Assembly: GCA_013115125.1 (NCBI GenBank)
Contig: JABANN010000413.1
Span: 1-31,546, forward strand
Length of the DNA: 31,546 nt
DNA from: Perkinsus olseni
Lineage: Eukaryota > Perkinsozoa > Perkinsida
Direction of reading: 5' to 3'
In this document: piece by piece, positions 1-10,769 of the stretch
Layout: every line of letters begins with the position of its first letter
How positions within the stretch are numbered: position 1 is the first letter of the stretch
Notes under the pieces: model-generated
What the model was told of the DNA's origin: nothing
Databases searched by the model: none
Seen by the model: the letters and a program-made list of their open reading frames with translations, nothing else
Program-made: the position numbers and the translations under genes

Positions 1-31
<31 letters not shown>

Positions 32-32
32 C
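1..32. repeat. (AAC)n microsatellite
   Basis: The window opens with about ten uninterrupted AAC triplets. It is a simple repeat cut by the window edge, so its full length is unknown. Confidence 0.95.
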
Positions 33-1861
33 TCGCTAATGTGATGATATCATCCTCGACCCCCATATAGGCTTCTGAATGGTATAGAGGCCCAGGGGAT
101 ACACCTCACCCTCCTTGCTGATACCCGACGATCAGCCTATCCGCGAGGGCACGACCCGCTCTCGTCAACCAGTGGAAGCGATCTGAGGGGCATCTCCTTG
201 AACGAACCGAGGTGGGCTTGAGCTGAGAGCATGAGGAGTTTCAAGCTCTCATCCCCTGCTCTATTGGTGAACACAGTACTTTTCATCCTAGCTAGTTCCA
301 AGGACATAATAGGGAAAACGTTCACACTATCCTCCACCTAACTTTGCCAACCCTAACTTAGAGTCATCCTCTATCTGTCCGAGATGAGTAGTAGCAGTCG
401 GCATGGCCTTCCTCTAGACATCCCTCAGCGTAAGGAACGGCGGCACCAAGAACGATAACGCAGGTCACCCTTCTTATCACACGACACCAACACGACAGCC
501 TTCGGCGCTTAAAGATTATCCGAACTGAGGGATTTTGCGTCCTCATTCATCTCGTTCTATCAACCTCCGCTAAGCGATGAGGTCGAAAACGATAAGGAAT
601 GTTGAAGTAAGAAGTAATAAGAACGAATTGACAGGAAATGTGACAGGAGGATAACCACTAAGACCTTTACGAATGAAGATTCTCGAAAGAAACCTTCAAG
701 CGAACATCGTAAAATAATGATCCTTTCATAAGAATATCTAGAAATATAAGCGAAGGCGGTGATCCACACAAATGAAAAGTACAATAAGGAAGAAATTGTC
801 GTAACGAGAACGTGATGAGTAGAACGGGCACCCGTGCTTGACACAGCGCATGAACGGAACAAAAGAAGGGGATAACAACTGGCCCAGTTGAACTAGGACT
901 TCTTCTGATAAGGATACGCCTAAACACAGCCCACACCGAGTCAATAATGTATCATAATGTTCGTTCAAAAAGCTATGATGAAATGAAAAGTTATCACGGT
1001 TGATTCGCACGGATTGGCGGAGTTACAGACGGTCACTGCAGAAGAAAGGTCGCCTATGATTAGGCCCCTTCCTACGTCACCATCCCCATCACAGCCAGCC
1101 GTGAGGCTCCGAAGCACTGAGCCGCATCATTCGCAAAAAGATACTATGAACCGCGAGAAAAGGTTGATGAGCACGATGAACAAAAAGGGAGTAGAGTTGA
1201 ATTGACTCCAATCAGCCTTCTGGAAGAGAAAGGCACTTCCACCGTCTGAAAGGTGGCTTCCCCTGCTTCACCAGAGTCTACCATGAAGGAAATCCTGGAA
1301 GCAGCGCTGGAAGCCCCTAGGGTTGTTGAGATCAGAGACATGACCACCATTTGTAACCTGAACACGCCGGTTTCATGATTAATAACCACACCGTGCTGAC
1401 AACACCCATGATATCGAGGTTGGCCGAATTTCTTGACGCCGCAACAATCAACACCCCGCCAGGGGAAGCTGCGGGACTGAGTCCCGGGGACTCTGCTCCA
1501 ATCACTGTGCTCATTATTACTACGATGGAAGAGACTCCGCGCTGTATCATGCCACTCCACGGTTCGTTCGGTGCTATCAGCAAAAGCCGAGAGCAAACCC
1601 TCGAAACTTGTAAGATAAATTTCAAGAAACAACTAGAAGCACAAATGGGTTGAAAACCATATGCTCTTCGATTGGTGTCTCATGGCTATTGTTCATTCAT
1701 CGAGGTTGCCCACCAACGAGCGATCAAAATGATCTTTCCTGATTATTATTAGCGATGGATGTGGTTCCAGTAGAACTATGCTGAGCTATACTTTCGCTGG
1801 ATTGGGCGATACCAGTAATCAGAGCCGTAATAGTACTAATAACAGCAACAGGTAGACTTAC
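33..1861. other. No recognisable gene
   Basis: Several open frames exist here, such as 1144-1632 (-) and 1375-1653 (+), but none has a family motif, and they overlap one another on opposite strands. The missing last exon of the S10-like gene at 1862-4585 should lie on the minus strand in this stretch. I looked for an exon with the conserved C-terminal His of S10 peptidases and did not find one. Confidence 0.5.
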
Positions 1862-4585
1862 ATTGATGAAGGCAATCTTCGCTCCAGTAGTGGCAAACTC
1901 CAACTCCCTCACCGTTCCAAACACTCCGCCTAGAGGATACTGGGGAGAAGAAGAAGAGGTAGTACAAGCAGCAGCACAGACGGCGTATCGTGAGGTCACC
2001 TTGAGGGTCTTAGGCTGGACAGCCCTTAGCTTTCCTCCGTAGTGGTCTTTACCCTTTAAGCCGGTCATCCAGTTGAGGTTGCCGATGGCGTTGGCGACAT
2101 AGTCATAATGACCAGTAAGGACAACGACCTGAGAGCATACGCAGAGGTGACAGAGAGGAAGACCTTGGTAAGGCTGCTGGCACATCTACATCATGCCTAA
2201 CTAAACTGCCGACACACTATAGACTAAGGCACCCGCGTCCTTCCCATCTCAGTGCGGAGAGAAGAAAGGGGGGATATCCTATTCTTGCTATGACCGAGCA
2301 GTGACTGATATACATCATTGGTGCTTCATAGTTCGTCCAAATCATGATGGTAGTGACGAAAAGCCATTAAATCGTCAACGCCGAGGGATGACGATTGAAG
2401 GGCTCTGGAGATTCCTCATGAGTGAAGAACGGCCCTCGGCTACCTTGATCCCTCCATCAAGTTGATCTACAACAAAGCTCGTCGTATCGTAGGTGGTGAA
2501 CTTATTGAAGGCGTCAAGCACCTACAACGAGGAGGGACCGGCCGATAGTGACGACGGTGTCCTCTCAGGAGTTACTTCCTCATTGTTCGAAAAATACTTC
2601 TTTGCCACTCCCAACTTAGTCCGAACGTCCCTCCTGTTGAGAAAACTTCCCACCTAACCAACACGATAACGTTGTCGACCCCCAGGATTATCCGATGGCA
2701 TGCGCTACCCACCGGTCCAGGTTTGAACTCGAAGAACCGCGCATCTTCTCCAGTGCGCGCCCGAACGTCGTGCCTTCATCATCGAACTGCTTATCATACA
2801 TGGGCATCAAATAGGTACGAAGTACCAGTCGTAAATTTCGGCTGGTTAATTCCCACGACAGAAACTGGGTATGGGTCGGACCTTCAACCCTACAGAGTGT
2901 TTTAATTTGATATGCAATGCACTGAAACCAGTATGTCTCTGCACATACTGCGCATTCGAGTCTGAAATTCCTGTGTGGTATGCATCATTGTACTGATGAT
3001 TGAGATTATTGGAAATTAGATAATCGATTTCCCGTCTCGGTCATCTGAATTATGAGATTTGGATCGCGGTGCACACCGAGGTGCATCACAAGAATGACGG
3101 GAGCGTATCTGCCGGCCGGAAAATTATCGAAAACTCCAACGTTAACCTCGATCCCTCGAAGATTAAGGTTAACTTGAAAGATTTGAAACCATTACTGAAG
3201 ATTCTCTTTAAGCTCACATACTAATGCTCTTACAGGCTCCTGCCCTGCTCCTTCAGACGGACATAAGTGGCGGCATCACAGAACCGGGTAGCATCTTTAC
3301 AAGCACCTAAGGAACGGTGGAGAGCAGAACCTCGACTGATACTGTCACCACTAGACCCTACCCAGCTCAGGAGGCCCGCCCGGACCGCCGGCATTGCACT
3401 TGGCGATTCTTGTCTCACATGCCTCCAAATCTTGGGCCATTTGTTCCAGCCTAATAGAAAACTTGGCGAACGGTAGGGAAAGGGTGTCGTCTTTCCGACT
3501 CTCCAGCAGGCAGCAGCTTGCGTTCATTTGCCATCGTCAAGCAGCCTTGGTAACTACCGTGAGAAAAGTGGAAACAACAGTGACAATTTTACGCTACAAT
3601 TACTTTGACAACGGTCCGACCAGGCCATGACGCATCATCACGCCCTTGAGGTTGATCTTCAGCTGAGGCTTTTTCACAACGGCAGACCCGAGCATGGCGA
3701 CGAGTGAGGCTGCGAACAGCGAAAATCAACAATGCGGGTTGTCAATGGACTGCTACCCACGATTCCCAGGGAGCTCTCAATAGCAAATTCAACTTGCCAG
3801 AGAACGAGCCCGGTGGCATTGTTAAGAAATGAATTGTTTCAAATCAGGAACCGCTATTGAACACCAGCAATGATGAAGTACGGAAAATGCACTCACCTGA
3901 TGCAGATGTCCCAACCAGGTGAAGATCCCTATTCAGATTGCCATGGTCCTTGAACAGGCCGTCAAGGAAATGTACCCTGAGAGGACAGAGGACAGACTAA
4001 AAGCTTTTTAGACGCAAACGTTCATAGCTCACAAATTCTCAACCACCTTCGCCAAATCCGATTCCATCGGCCCTTGGCTGAATCCGGGGGGCCCCGGTGC
4101 ATCAACCCAAATACTGTTGGAATCTTCCGTCCAGGAGTATCTGTCAAACTTGTCAAATACTAAACCCTTCCGCAAAGTGATATCACAGCGTGTTTGTCAA
4201 TCATGTAGAAGGTTTCATGATAACCTCCATGATAGGCTTACCGGTTCAGTAGCTGCACTAACCCATTCCGATTCATCGTGCAAGGTCCATTCACGGTCGC
4301 TGCGGTTCCAATGCTGCTGCTTCCGAGGCCACCACCAATATAAAGGAAAGTCGGGGACGTCTCCGGGCTCTTGTCAGCTTCGATGATACCATAGAAGTAC
4401 CAGTAGGGAAGCCTCGGCAGCCGTAGCCGGACGAAATGCTGCACTTACTTGTTCTCATCGCTCACTTGGATGTACCCGGAATGCTGAGCGCCAGGGGTGA
4501 GGGGACACAGGACGCCACCGTTTTGTAGGGCTCTCAGCGACGGCGGGGAATCCAAGTTGGGCCATAGCTCATCGAGTTTAGAGCG
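1862..4585 (-). CDS. Serine carboxypeptidase-like protein (peptidase family S10), ends incomplete
   Basis: Twelve exons join in frame: 4449-4585, 4259-4412, 4033-4166, 3897-3976, 3604-3709, 3362-3450, 3234-3306, 2713-2773, 2576-2653, 2444-2521, 2000-2128 and 1862-1939, about 399 codons. Family landmarks appear in S10 order: HSGYIQV near the N terminus, GGGLGSSS where GGPGCSS is usual, NGPC, YSW, WVDAPGPPGFS (usual xDQPxGxGFS), GTSASA where GESYGG is usual, HDVR (usual YDIR), FLNRRDVRTKLGV, and GHYDYVANAIGN around the catalytic Asp. The Ser and Asp positions are kept, but their surroundings are not. The signal-peptide exon and the last exon with the catalytic His were not found. Active S10 enzymes are secretory or vacuolar carboxypeptidases. 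This one may be a diverged enzyme, a pseudoenzyme or a decaying copy. Family call firm; activity doubtful. Confidence 0.75.
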
Positions 4586-4969
4586 CTGACGAAGATCGAT
4601 CCATACAGTACCCCTTCCCTACTTCTATCGTCTTGACGGGCACTGACCACCACGAGAGAGAGAATGCAGCGAGGACAGGATGGTAGGCATGATCGAAGGG
4701 AAGAACTGTCCGAGGGCCCCGGACCAGCCTTCCCAGGGCCGATTCCCGGCCACTATTTCGAGCCCGGAACTGGCCAGTATCGTTAAGGTCCCAAGAGAAG
4801 GGCAAACAAGTCGGGTCTAGGAAAACTTCTGATGGCCAGACTCTCAACTGATCTATTTGAGCTGATTTAGCGACTGCACGCATTCCTCCGAGGAACGAGG
4901 TTACGCACAGGGCTCTACACGCAGACGACTCGCTCTTCGCAGACACTTTCAATACACCTTTTAAGGGTC

Positions 4970-5171
4970 AGTAAGATCAATTTCGCAGGGCGAGCGAACA
5001 CCCGCGCCAAGATATGCCTTAGTAAAATCAATTTCGCAAGCGCGCGCGATAGTACAATCAATTTCGCCAGTGCGCGCTATAGTACAATCAATTTCGCCGG
5101 CATCCTCGAAGTAAGTCCAATTTCGACGAAATGCGGAAATCAATTTCACCGGCAGTACATTCAATTTCGCT
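4970..5171. repeat. Minisatellite, unit about 30 bp (AGTACAATCAATTTCGCC core)
   Basis: The core recurs at 5021, 5051 and 5081 with an exact 30-bp period. Looser copies start at 4970, 5110 and 5154, and one more lies near 5138. Because the period is a multiple of three, the array makes an open frame on the minus strand (4961-5206) with repeated CTIA and GEID residues. That frame is better explained by the repeat than by a gene. Confidence 0.85.
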
Positions 5172-5185
5172 AAAGGGCAGATGTT

Positions 5186-5222
5186 GACTCTACACTGTAG
5201 AGTCACTCTACAGTGCAGAGTC
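5186..5222. repeat. 18-bp inverted repeat, 1-nt spacer
   Basis: The left arm GACTCTACACTGTAGAGT and the right arm ACTCTACAGTGCAGAGTC are complementary at 17 of 18 positions with one base between. It sits 14 bp after the minisatellite. It would extrude as a cruciform or form a tight RNA hairpin. No adjacent gene suggests a role. Confidence 0.85.
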
Positions 5223-7833
5223 TACACGCCTCCTTCACAAGTTGTCGAGTTGTGGACCACGACCTCCTCCTAATACACAATTCATAGGCCGAGCGGCTTG
5301 CACTGCAAGCCTTGCAATAAAAGTAGTTGAGTCAATAGAGAATCTCGGAGTGAGGGGTTAACATATTATAGAGGCGCCTCGTTTTTCTCAAGTTTGAGGA
5401 ATTTTTGTGTAAGTCCAACCTGATTGGCCTAAGGTAATTCCGGTGCTGTAGTAGGAGAAGTAGATGTGTGCGTAAAAGTAGGGCATGATGGAGTAGTTGG
5501 CTCGCCTAGCGGATGATAAGTACGAGGAAGAGCAGGGTAGATCCAGGGTTGGATTGAAAGGACAAACTCATGTAGATTGTATCGTTACCTACCGGATGGA
5601 ATGGTGTTTCAACACTGCGTAGCACGTTGAATAATGAGCTCAAATTGTGGGAACGTCAACTGGTCTGCAATATGACATCAGAGTCACTCATTGAGAATAC
5701 GACGGACGGGCGGTATTCTCCCATTCGCTCAGTAAGCGTTCAAAAGGGAGGTTTGGGAACACAGCGGATGCGATTTAACTCATCAGTAAATTCTGTGTAC
5801 ATGAACTGTGACCCCGTACCACTTCAAACCCTTTCCGAAACTCTGTTGAACATGACGTTCGTAGCGGTGAACGTTAAGTAACCGTTCAACCGTTGATATT
5901 GCACTACGAGCAGGTGGTTCACCCCCTTGAAGTAAAGTGTACTCGCCGAAGGGGCTGCTCCTTCGATCAATACAACGATAAACTGCATCAGAACACGTTA
6001 TTACCGACAGCAGCATCACTAGTACAGTCGTGTGCCGGTTTCACTGTGAAAACCTTTGAAACTTTCACAGCAGTCTTGGAACGCTGAACTGGCTCTCATA
6101 ACTCTCGTTACAACGTCACCACGACACGAGTCATATTGCTCGCTTTAGGCTCTAAAGTTTAGAGTACTAAGGGCCTCTCTACCAAGCTGCCCCTCTGGAG
6201 AGTTCATAGTCATCGTCATCGTCGAGCACTGCCGTACATATCGCGTTCCACGGGTCGAGCGCCAGGTTCAAGAAATAATCTCTTCGTAATCGATCGCTTG
6301 ACGCATACACACACTAGTACGCTCAAGGGTCCGCCGGAGTCACTCTGGTGCCCGCCAAATTCTGTCTAATTGGCACAGACAGGGCAACACAATCGACAGT
6401 CAAAGGTAGGTAATGCTGGTCGAACGGAGTCAATTTACACTTATCGATATAGCGCGAATCTATCTATCGTAGCTAAAAGACCAGCCAAGATTCTTGGCCC
6501 AAGAAAGGCAGGCAGAGCCTCCATCCACACAGCGTCGAGGGGGCGATGTCCCTGTGGAGCCCTCTCCGAGACGAAGTGACTGTCTTTGATTTCCGGTCGA
6601 TACCTGGGTTTCGGCGAAACCTTTTCGCCCATCTGCTTCAACTGTGAAGTTATAGCGAACTCACTAACGAGGCTCAGAAGAGCTTATCTGGAACCCGAAA
6701 GGGCATCGGTCCAGATGTATTGTGTGACGATGGCGATGGTCCATCATGGGAGTTGCCTCACCGCTGTCTACCAGTGTCTTCACCACATATGGCTTCACAT
6801 TCATTTGTGTACACATATTAGAACAGCTCCTTGTTCCTCCTCCATGCATGTACGTGAGATCAAATTCCGAAAGCATACCAGATGCAGAGCGAGCCTCGAT
6901 CTCATTGTACTCGATTGGCAATCGACGATTGCAACCATGTAAGATGTAGCGATTCTGTAATGTGGGTAACACAATAGCCAGATAAATATTGGGAGGGTTA
7001 AACTCCATCTCAGCTCATCTCAAGTTCTATGTGGACACCATGCTGATCACGTTATGACCACGATTATGGCGATTCCCTACTGGTTTCTACTGCACTTCGT
7101 TCCTCGGCGTACAAGTCCTCCGAATAGAGGAAGCATCTCCGACATGCTCGGGTCTCACTGAAAGGCTTCTGTCAAAATTGACGCCGCTGTTCGTGGAAAG
7201 GATGCTTCTGCCGAGATCTTGGTTTCTGCTCGCTAAATAGAGCTTGAGGGAATATAGAGCGCGAAGGAAAAACTATTCTATATCTGTTATATGGAGCCGT
7301 TATAGGCTTAGCATAAGTGATTAAGCTACTGAGTATTGCTGCTTTGATGTTTCTTATGTATGATAATGCTGAGGGCTGAGAATGGCATCCTCAGTGTTGT
7401 CTCCACAGTTGCGCTGCTTTGCCATTAGCTATGCTGCCTACACAGTTGCACGCATACTCAAGGCTTTCTTGGCGCCTCCCTTCACTCTTGTGTTAGAGTC
7501 AACTGAGGCTCATAACATATCGCAAGCTCATGCACGTGACTGCAAGGCGCAAAATAACATTATGAGAATAATTCCGGATGCCAGCAGCGAACCCTGGACT
7601 AACGAGTTGTAATGATGGCAGTGGTTTACTTGCAGCGTGGCAACTACGTACTACGTGGTTGGCCGTAGTAACGTGGCCTCGAACCCGAGCACTGCCATAG
7701 TGCTCGGTTGTCACCATAGCCCCGAGGAGGCTCCCACATCGGAACACGCATGCGCTGCACATGCGTGCGCGCCACGTCACGAGACGACACTTCCGTCCGT
7801 TCATTGTCACCCGCACCCCTACTTTCCGCGAAG

Positions 7834-8304
7834 ATGGTCATCCTGAAGTCGGCTTTCCTCGTTGTTGCCGCTGCGGTTGCTCAGCCTACCGAAGTCTGCA
7901 CTGATTTGTGCAACACTTACGGCAATAATAAGTGCGCGAAGGGTCATATGACCCTTGAGTGCCGCCTGGACCGTAACATCTGTCGCAACCTCTACTTCAA
8001 GGACGCCTCCCACACCTCCATCTGCATCGACGGCGTTGATGAAGGCTGTGGCTATGGTCCTGCTAAGGACCCGGTGCCATGCAGCACCGCTCCTCCCAAT
8101 GCTACTTGCACTTCCGAGTGCAACAGGCTCGACAATAATGCTTGCCAAGATCATCCTGAGGCCCGTGTCGGCTGCCGTTGTGATAGAGATATTTGCCGTA
8201 ACATGTACTACACCAGTCCTACTGCTGTCTGTGTGCATGGTATCGACGAAGGCTGTGATACCGGCATTATGCCTGTCCCGTGCCCTCCTGGCTCCTGTGC
8301 CTAG
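7834..8304 (+). CDS. Secreted double-repeat cysteine-rich protein, copy 1
   Basis: A single-exon frame of 156 residues. An ATG at 7750 is in frame, but 7834 is preferred: it gives a clean signal peptide (MVILKSAFLVVAAAVAQ, cleavage near residue 17) and is the position shared with copy 2. The mature part has two related modules, about residues 20-88 and 90-156, with 8 and 10 cysteines. Each module has paired Cys, a central [ND]-x-C, then C-x3-[DR]-x-ICRN-[LM]-Y, then C-[IV]-x-G-[IV]-DEGC, and ends in a PVPC or similar. I do not recognise the family. It looks like a small disulfide-bonded extracellular protein, for example a wall or sporangium component, a protease inhibitor or an effector; this is inference. 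Copy 2 lies at 10770-11243 with roughly 80% protein identity. Confidence 0.8.
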   Translation: MVILKSAFLVVAAAVAQPTEVCTDLCNTYGNNKCAKGHMTLECRLDRNICRNLYFKDASHTSICIDGVDEGCGYGPAKDPVPCSTAPPNATCTSECNRLDNNACQDHPEARVGCRCDRDICRNMYYTSPTAVCVHGIDEGCDTGIMPVPCPPGSCA

Positions 8305-8559
8305 ACGGCTTCGACCTGTCGTCCTAGCTGAGCCAGGGTGGCTCAGCCAGCTCGCTTCCTGAGCTCCTTCCTCAAGGGCCAGAACCTCCCTCGAAGCTGG
8401 CTGCTGTCCATCTCGTCGGGAGGGCGACCTTTCTTCACTTCTTTCACTTTTCTTAACTTATAAATTTTGTGTTGAGTTTGGTTTTCTCATGGAGTCGAGT
8501 ACGATCCGATTCGTCTTATCCCGAATCATGAACGCGCAGCGACAGGCACAGGAGCAACG

Positions 8560-9090
8560 CGATTCTAGGAATTGTTAGAATCTTGGGGGCTGTCATTCGG
8601 TCATGCAAGTGACGAAATATTTTCCATAAAATCGGAAGGGTTTCACGGCAATCAACCTTCTTGTGACGGCGAACCGCCGTCGGCGAAGCCGGCCAGCACG
8701 CTGAATCAGCGTCGCTGATCGAGACGAGTGCGATCTCGAGGCAAATGAGTACCACCTCGAAGCTAATATTTTCTGTAGCGCTGATAATTCACGTGGGCTT
8801 GGCGGTGGCTGCGTAGAAGTGAACCGGAGGGCTCACCCTCTCTCCGAGATTGCCGCTGTAGCCGGGGGCAAGTCGAGGCCCCTCAAGGGCTAGGACGACA
8901 ATGACCATAGGCAGCAGGACTTGATAGGATCTCTCATGGACCTTGGAAGATTCGGCCTGTCGAGCGGAGTTTGAGATTCTTTGATTTGCGGAGGTCGGCT
9001 TCACCTTAACGATACATGCAATGATCGTGCGCGGCGCCAACAGCAGAGCGTCGAACGCAGCGTTGAGGTGGTAGAACCGTAGCCGCGGGG
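8560..9090 (-). pseudogene. Four-helix membrane protein, copy 1 (broken)
   Basis: This stretch aligns over its length to the intact-looking copy at 12549-13447. The first-exon part keeps LNAAFDALLLAP and YQVLLPMVIVVLALEG, two hydrophobic segments. Next to it the sequence jumps at about 8762 straight into the last-exon part: about 370 bp found at 12711-13080 in copy 2, including the whole third-helix exon, are missing. The last-exon part also has extra bases around 8660-8725 that make small palindromes (GACGGCG-AAC-CGCCGTC, CGCTGA-A-TCAGCG) and shift the frame. An in-frame stop replaces the Trp of the TEWQPP motif. It lies tail-to-tail with the secreted gene at 7834-8304. Confidence 0.7.
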
Positions 9091-10769
9091 GACTGGGAGG
9101 AGGTGGTTCTGATGCCCGAACAGTTAGTGAAGCGTCTCAAAGCAGCCGAGAGCCGTGTCAAACGGGTTGACCCAGACGGGCCGGACCCTGTCTGACAGGG
9201 GCGTCGGCCCAGGTGAAGGAACTGTGAGAGCCACTGCGAGTTGGTGGGCAAGCGAACCACAGTGCCCGAGCTGGAAGGCTTCCAGCTCATGCTCCCAGTG
9301 GAAGCATGAGATCGCCACTGGTGATCCCAGGACCTACCAGGTCAAAGCACTCTCCCCAATCTCCTCCAAGTCACTAGCGTTTGGCAGCAAGACTAGAGCC
9401 CAACTGGGCCCGCGCAAACCGCTAACAACCAAATAGATAGACTTTTTTGACTGTCCTACGGCCGAGCTGATAGCTCCAGGCGAACTATGTCTCTCAGGAC
9501 AGGTTTAGAGGAGTGATCGCAAGAAAGGCACCGTGGAGCCTGAATGAGGCTCTGTCAGAACCGTGCTGATGCTCGAAGCATCTCTGGGACTTATCGCCCT
9601 ACCCGCAGTAATCGTATCACCTCGAGATAAGCTGCAGTCCCGTGCTTAATAAGCACTGCTTATGACAGAAGCAGCTTGGCAGCCGATTTTGCTGCATGAC
9701 GTCGGATTTCCCGACTCAGGTGCATCCGAAATTATCAGAACAACTGCGTCAATTGTTACTGACCTAGTCCCCGGACGGACCGGCGCGAGATCTGATCTTG
9801 TGGATCATGAAGATTCGCACAATTTGCGCACATACAGTAGTGGCCACCGACAAAAGACTACTACCGCGAGGCTACCGGAGCCGCAAGGCTGTAACGACCG
9901 CGACCTCTCGGGAAGCCAGGACGCTCGTCACATCTTGGACCGAATTTCACCACGTCCGACTCGGGGAAAAGTCTCTTCAATAGCGTGACGAGGAATGCAC
10001 GCGATTGTCGGGACGATTGCACGCACAAAGAGCAAATGCGTACGAAGAGAAAATGCGGGTAGCGACGTTGGGATTCACGGTACGCAGCAGCAGCGGAGGT
10101 AGTTGTCACTACAGTGTTCAGCTCATCACGAGCTGCTCTTGTCTCATGGGCTGTTGTGAGCAGTCTGTGAGATGAGGAGTCCTTATCTCACAGACTGCTC
10201 ACAACAGCCCATATTAAGAATCACATCAGCTTTGCTGTGCGCAACAAATCCCGCTTTTCTCAGGCTACCTCGGCCAGTCTATCAATCCCATCCTCTATGT
10301 TAGTGAAAACTCCAACCGTCGGTAAGACCCTTTGGCCCGAAGACGATTCACATCAGTAAGATAATTGGATGCTGCGCCTGTACTCTGTTTTGCAACACAG
10401 ACTGTGTTACACAGCGAGTTGAACACACAATTGGGACACTGCGAGGGCAGATCTGACTCTTCGCGCAATAGGTCCGCACGCGTTCTCCTCTCGGATGGAT
10501 CTGCATCGAACTACGAAGAAGACTGAAATTCCTCTGGTTCAATTTAAACACATGATAGAGTCAAGAGAGGATGTTGAGGTCACCCAACGACGAAGCCTCT
10601 CGATGATGTCATCATCAAATCTTGCTCCGGAAGCCTCCTGCCCTTGGATGACTGGTGTCCCTGGGACACTCACAAACGTTGCGCGGATGACAACAGCTTT
10701 GTGCGCGACACATCTAACAGCGGCCCGTCAATCCGCTAATTGCTACACGTTCCATAAATTCCGTTCTCG
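9091..10769. other. Spacer between the two cassette copies
   Basis: No gene recognised. Open frames at 9155-9436 and 9662-9988 (+) and 9861-10109 (-) have no known motif. The only strong structure is the perfect inverted repeat at 10146-10212. Confidence 0.5.
10146..10212. repeat. Perfect 28-bp inverted repeat with 11-bp loop
   Basis: The left arm 10146-10173 begins ATGGGCTGTTGTGAGC and the right arm 10185-10212 ends GCTCACAACAGCCCAT. All 28 pairs match. The loop GAGGAGTCCTT can add four more pairs (AGGA/TCCT) after one mismatch. It lies about 560 bp upstream of the second secreted protein gene. It could be a fold-back element, a small-RNA hairpin precursor or a recent inverted duplication. 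No target-site duplication was seen. Confidence 0.95.

Larger units (their letters stand above)
4586..7833. other. Gene-poor stretch
   Basis: Apart from the minisatellite at 4970-5171 and the hairpin at 5186-5222 I recognise nothing. The longest open frames (4578-4952 on minus, 6664-7008 on minus, 7382-7612 on plus) carry no known motif and no clear signal peptide or membrane helix. The missing first exon of the S10-like gene may lie just above 4585. The last part holds the upstream region of the secreted protein gene at 7834, with a hairpin CCGAGCACT / AGTGCTCGG near 7683-7705. Confidence 0.5.

Noticed and set aside
1144-1632. 162-codon open frame on the minus strand
   Set aside because: No motif, no signal peptide, and overlapping frames on the other strand; composition gives no support for coding.
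4961-5206. Open frame of 81 codons on the minus strand
   Set aside because: It coincides with the 30-bp minisatellite, whose period is a multiple of three; the protein is just the repeat translated.
6664-7008. 114-codon minus-strand frame with an LVDSG word
   Set aside because: The word recalls an aspartic protease site, but nothing around it fits a retropepsin or any other family.
7672-7715. Possible tRNA because of TCGAACC and a hairpin
   Set aside because: The T stem does not pair and there is no D arm or acceptor stem.
7955-8362. Plus-strand frame of 135 codons
   Set aside because: It is an out-of-frame shadow of the secreted Cys-rich gene; the matching shadow at 10972-11376 arises the same way in the second copy.
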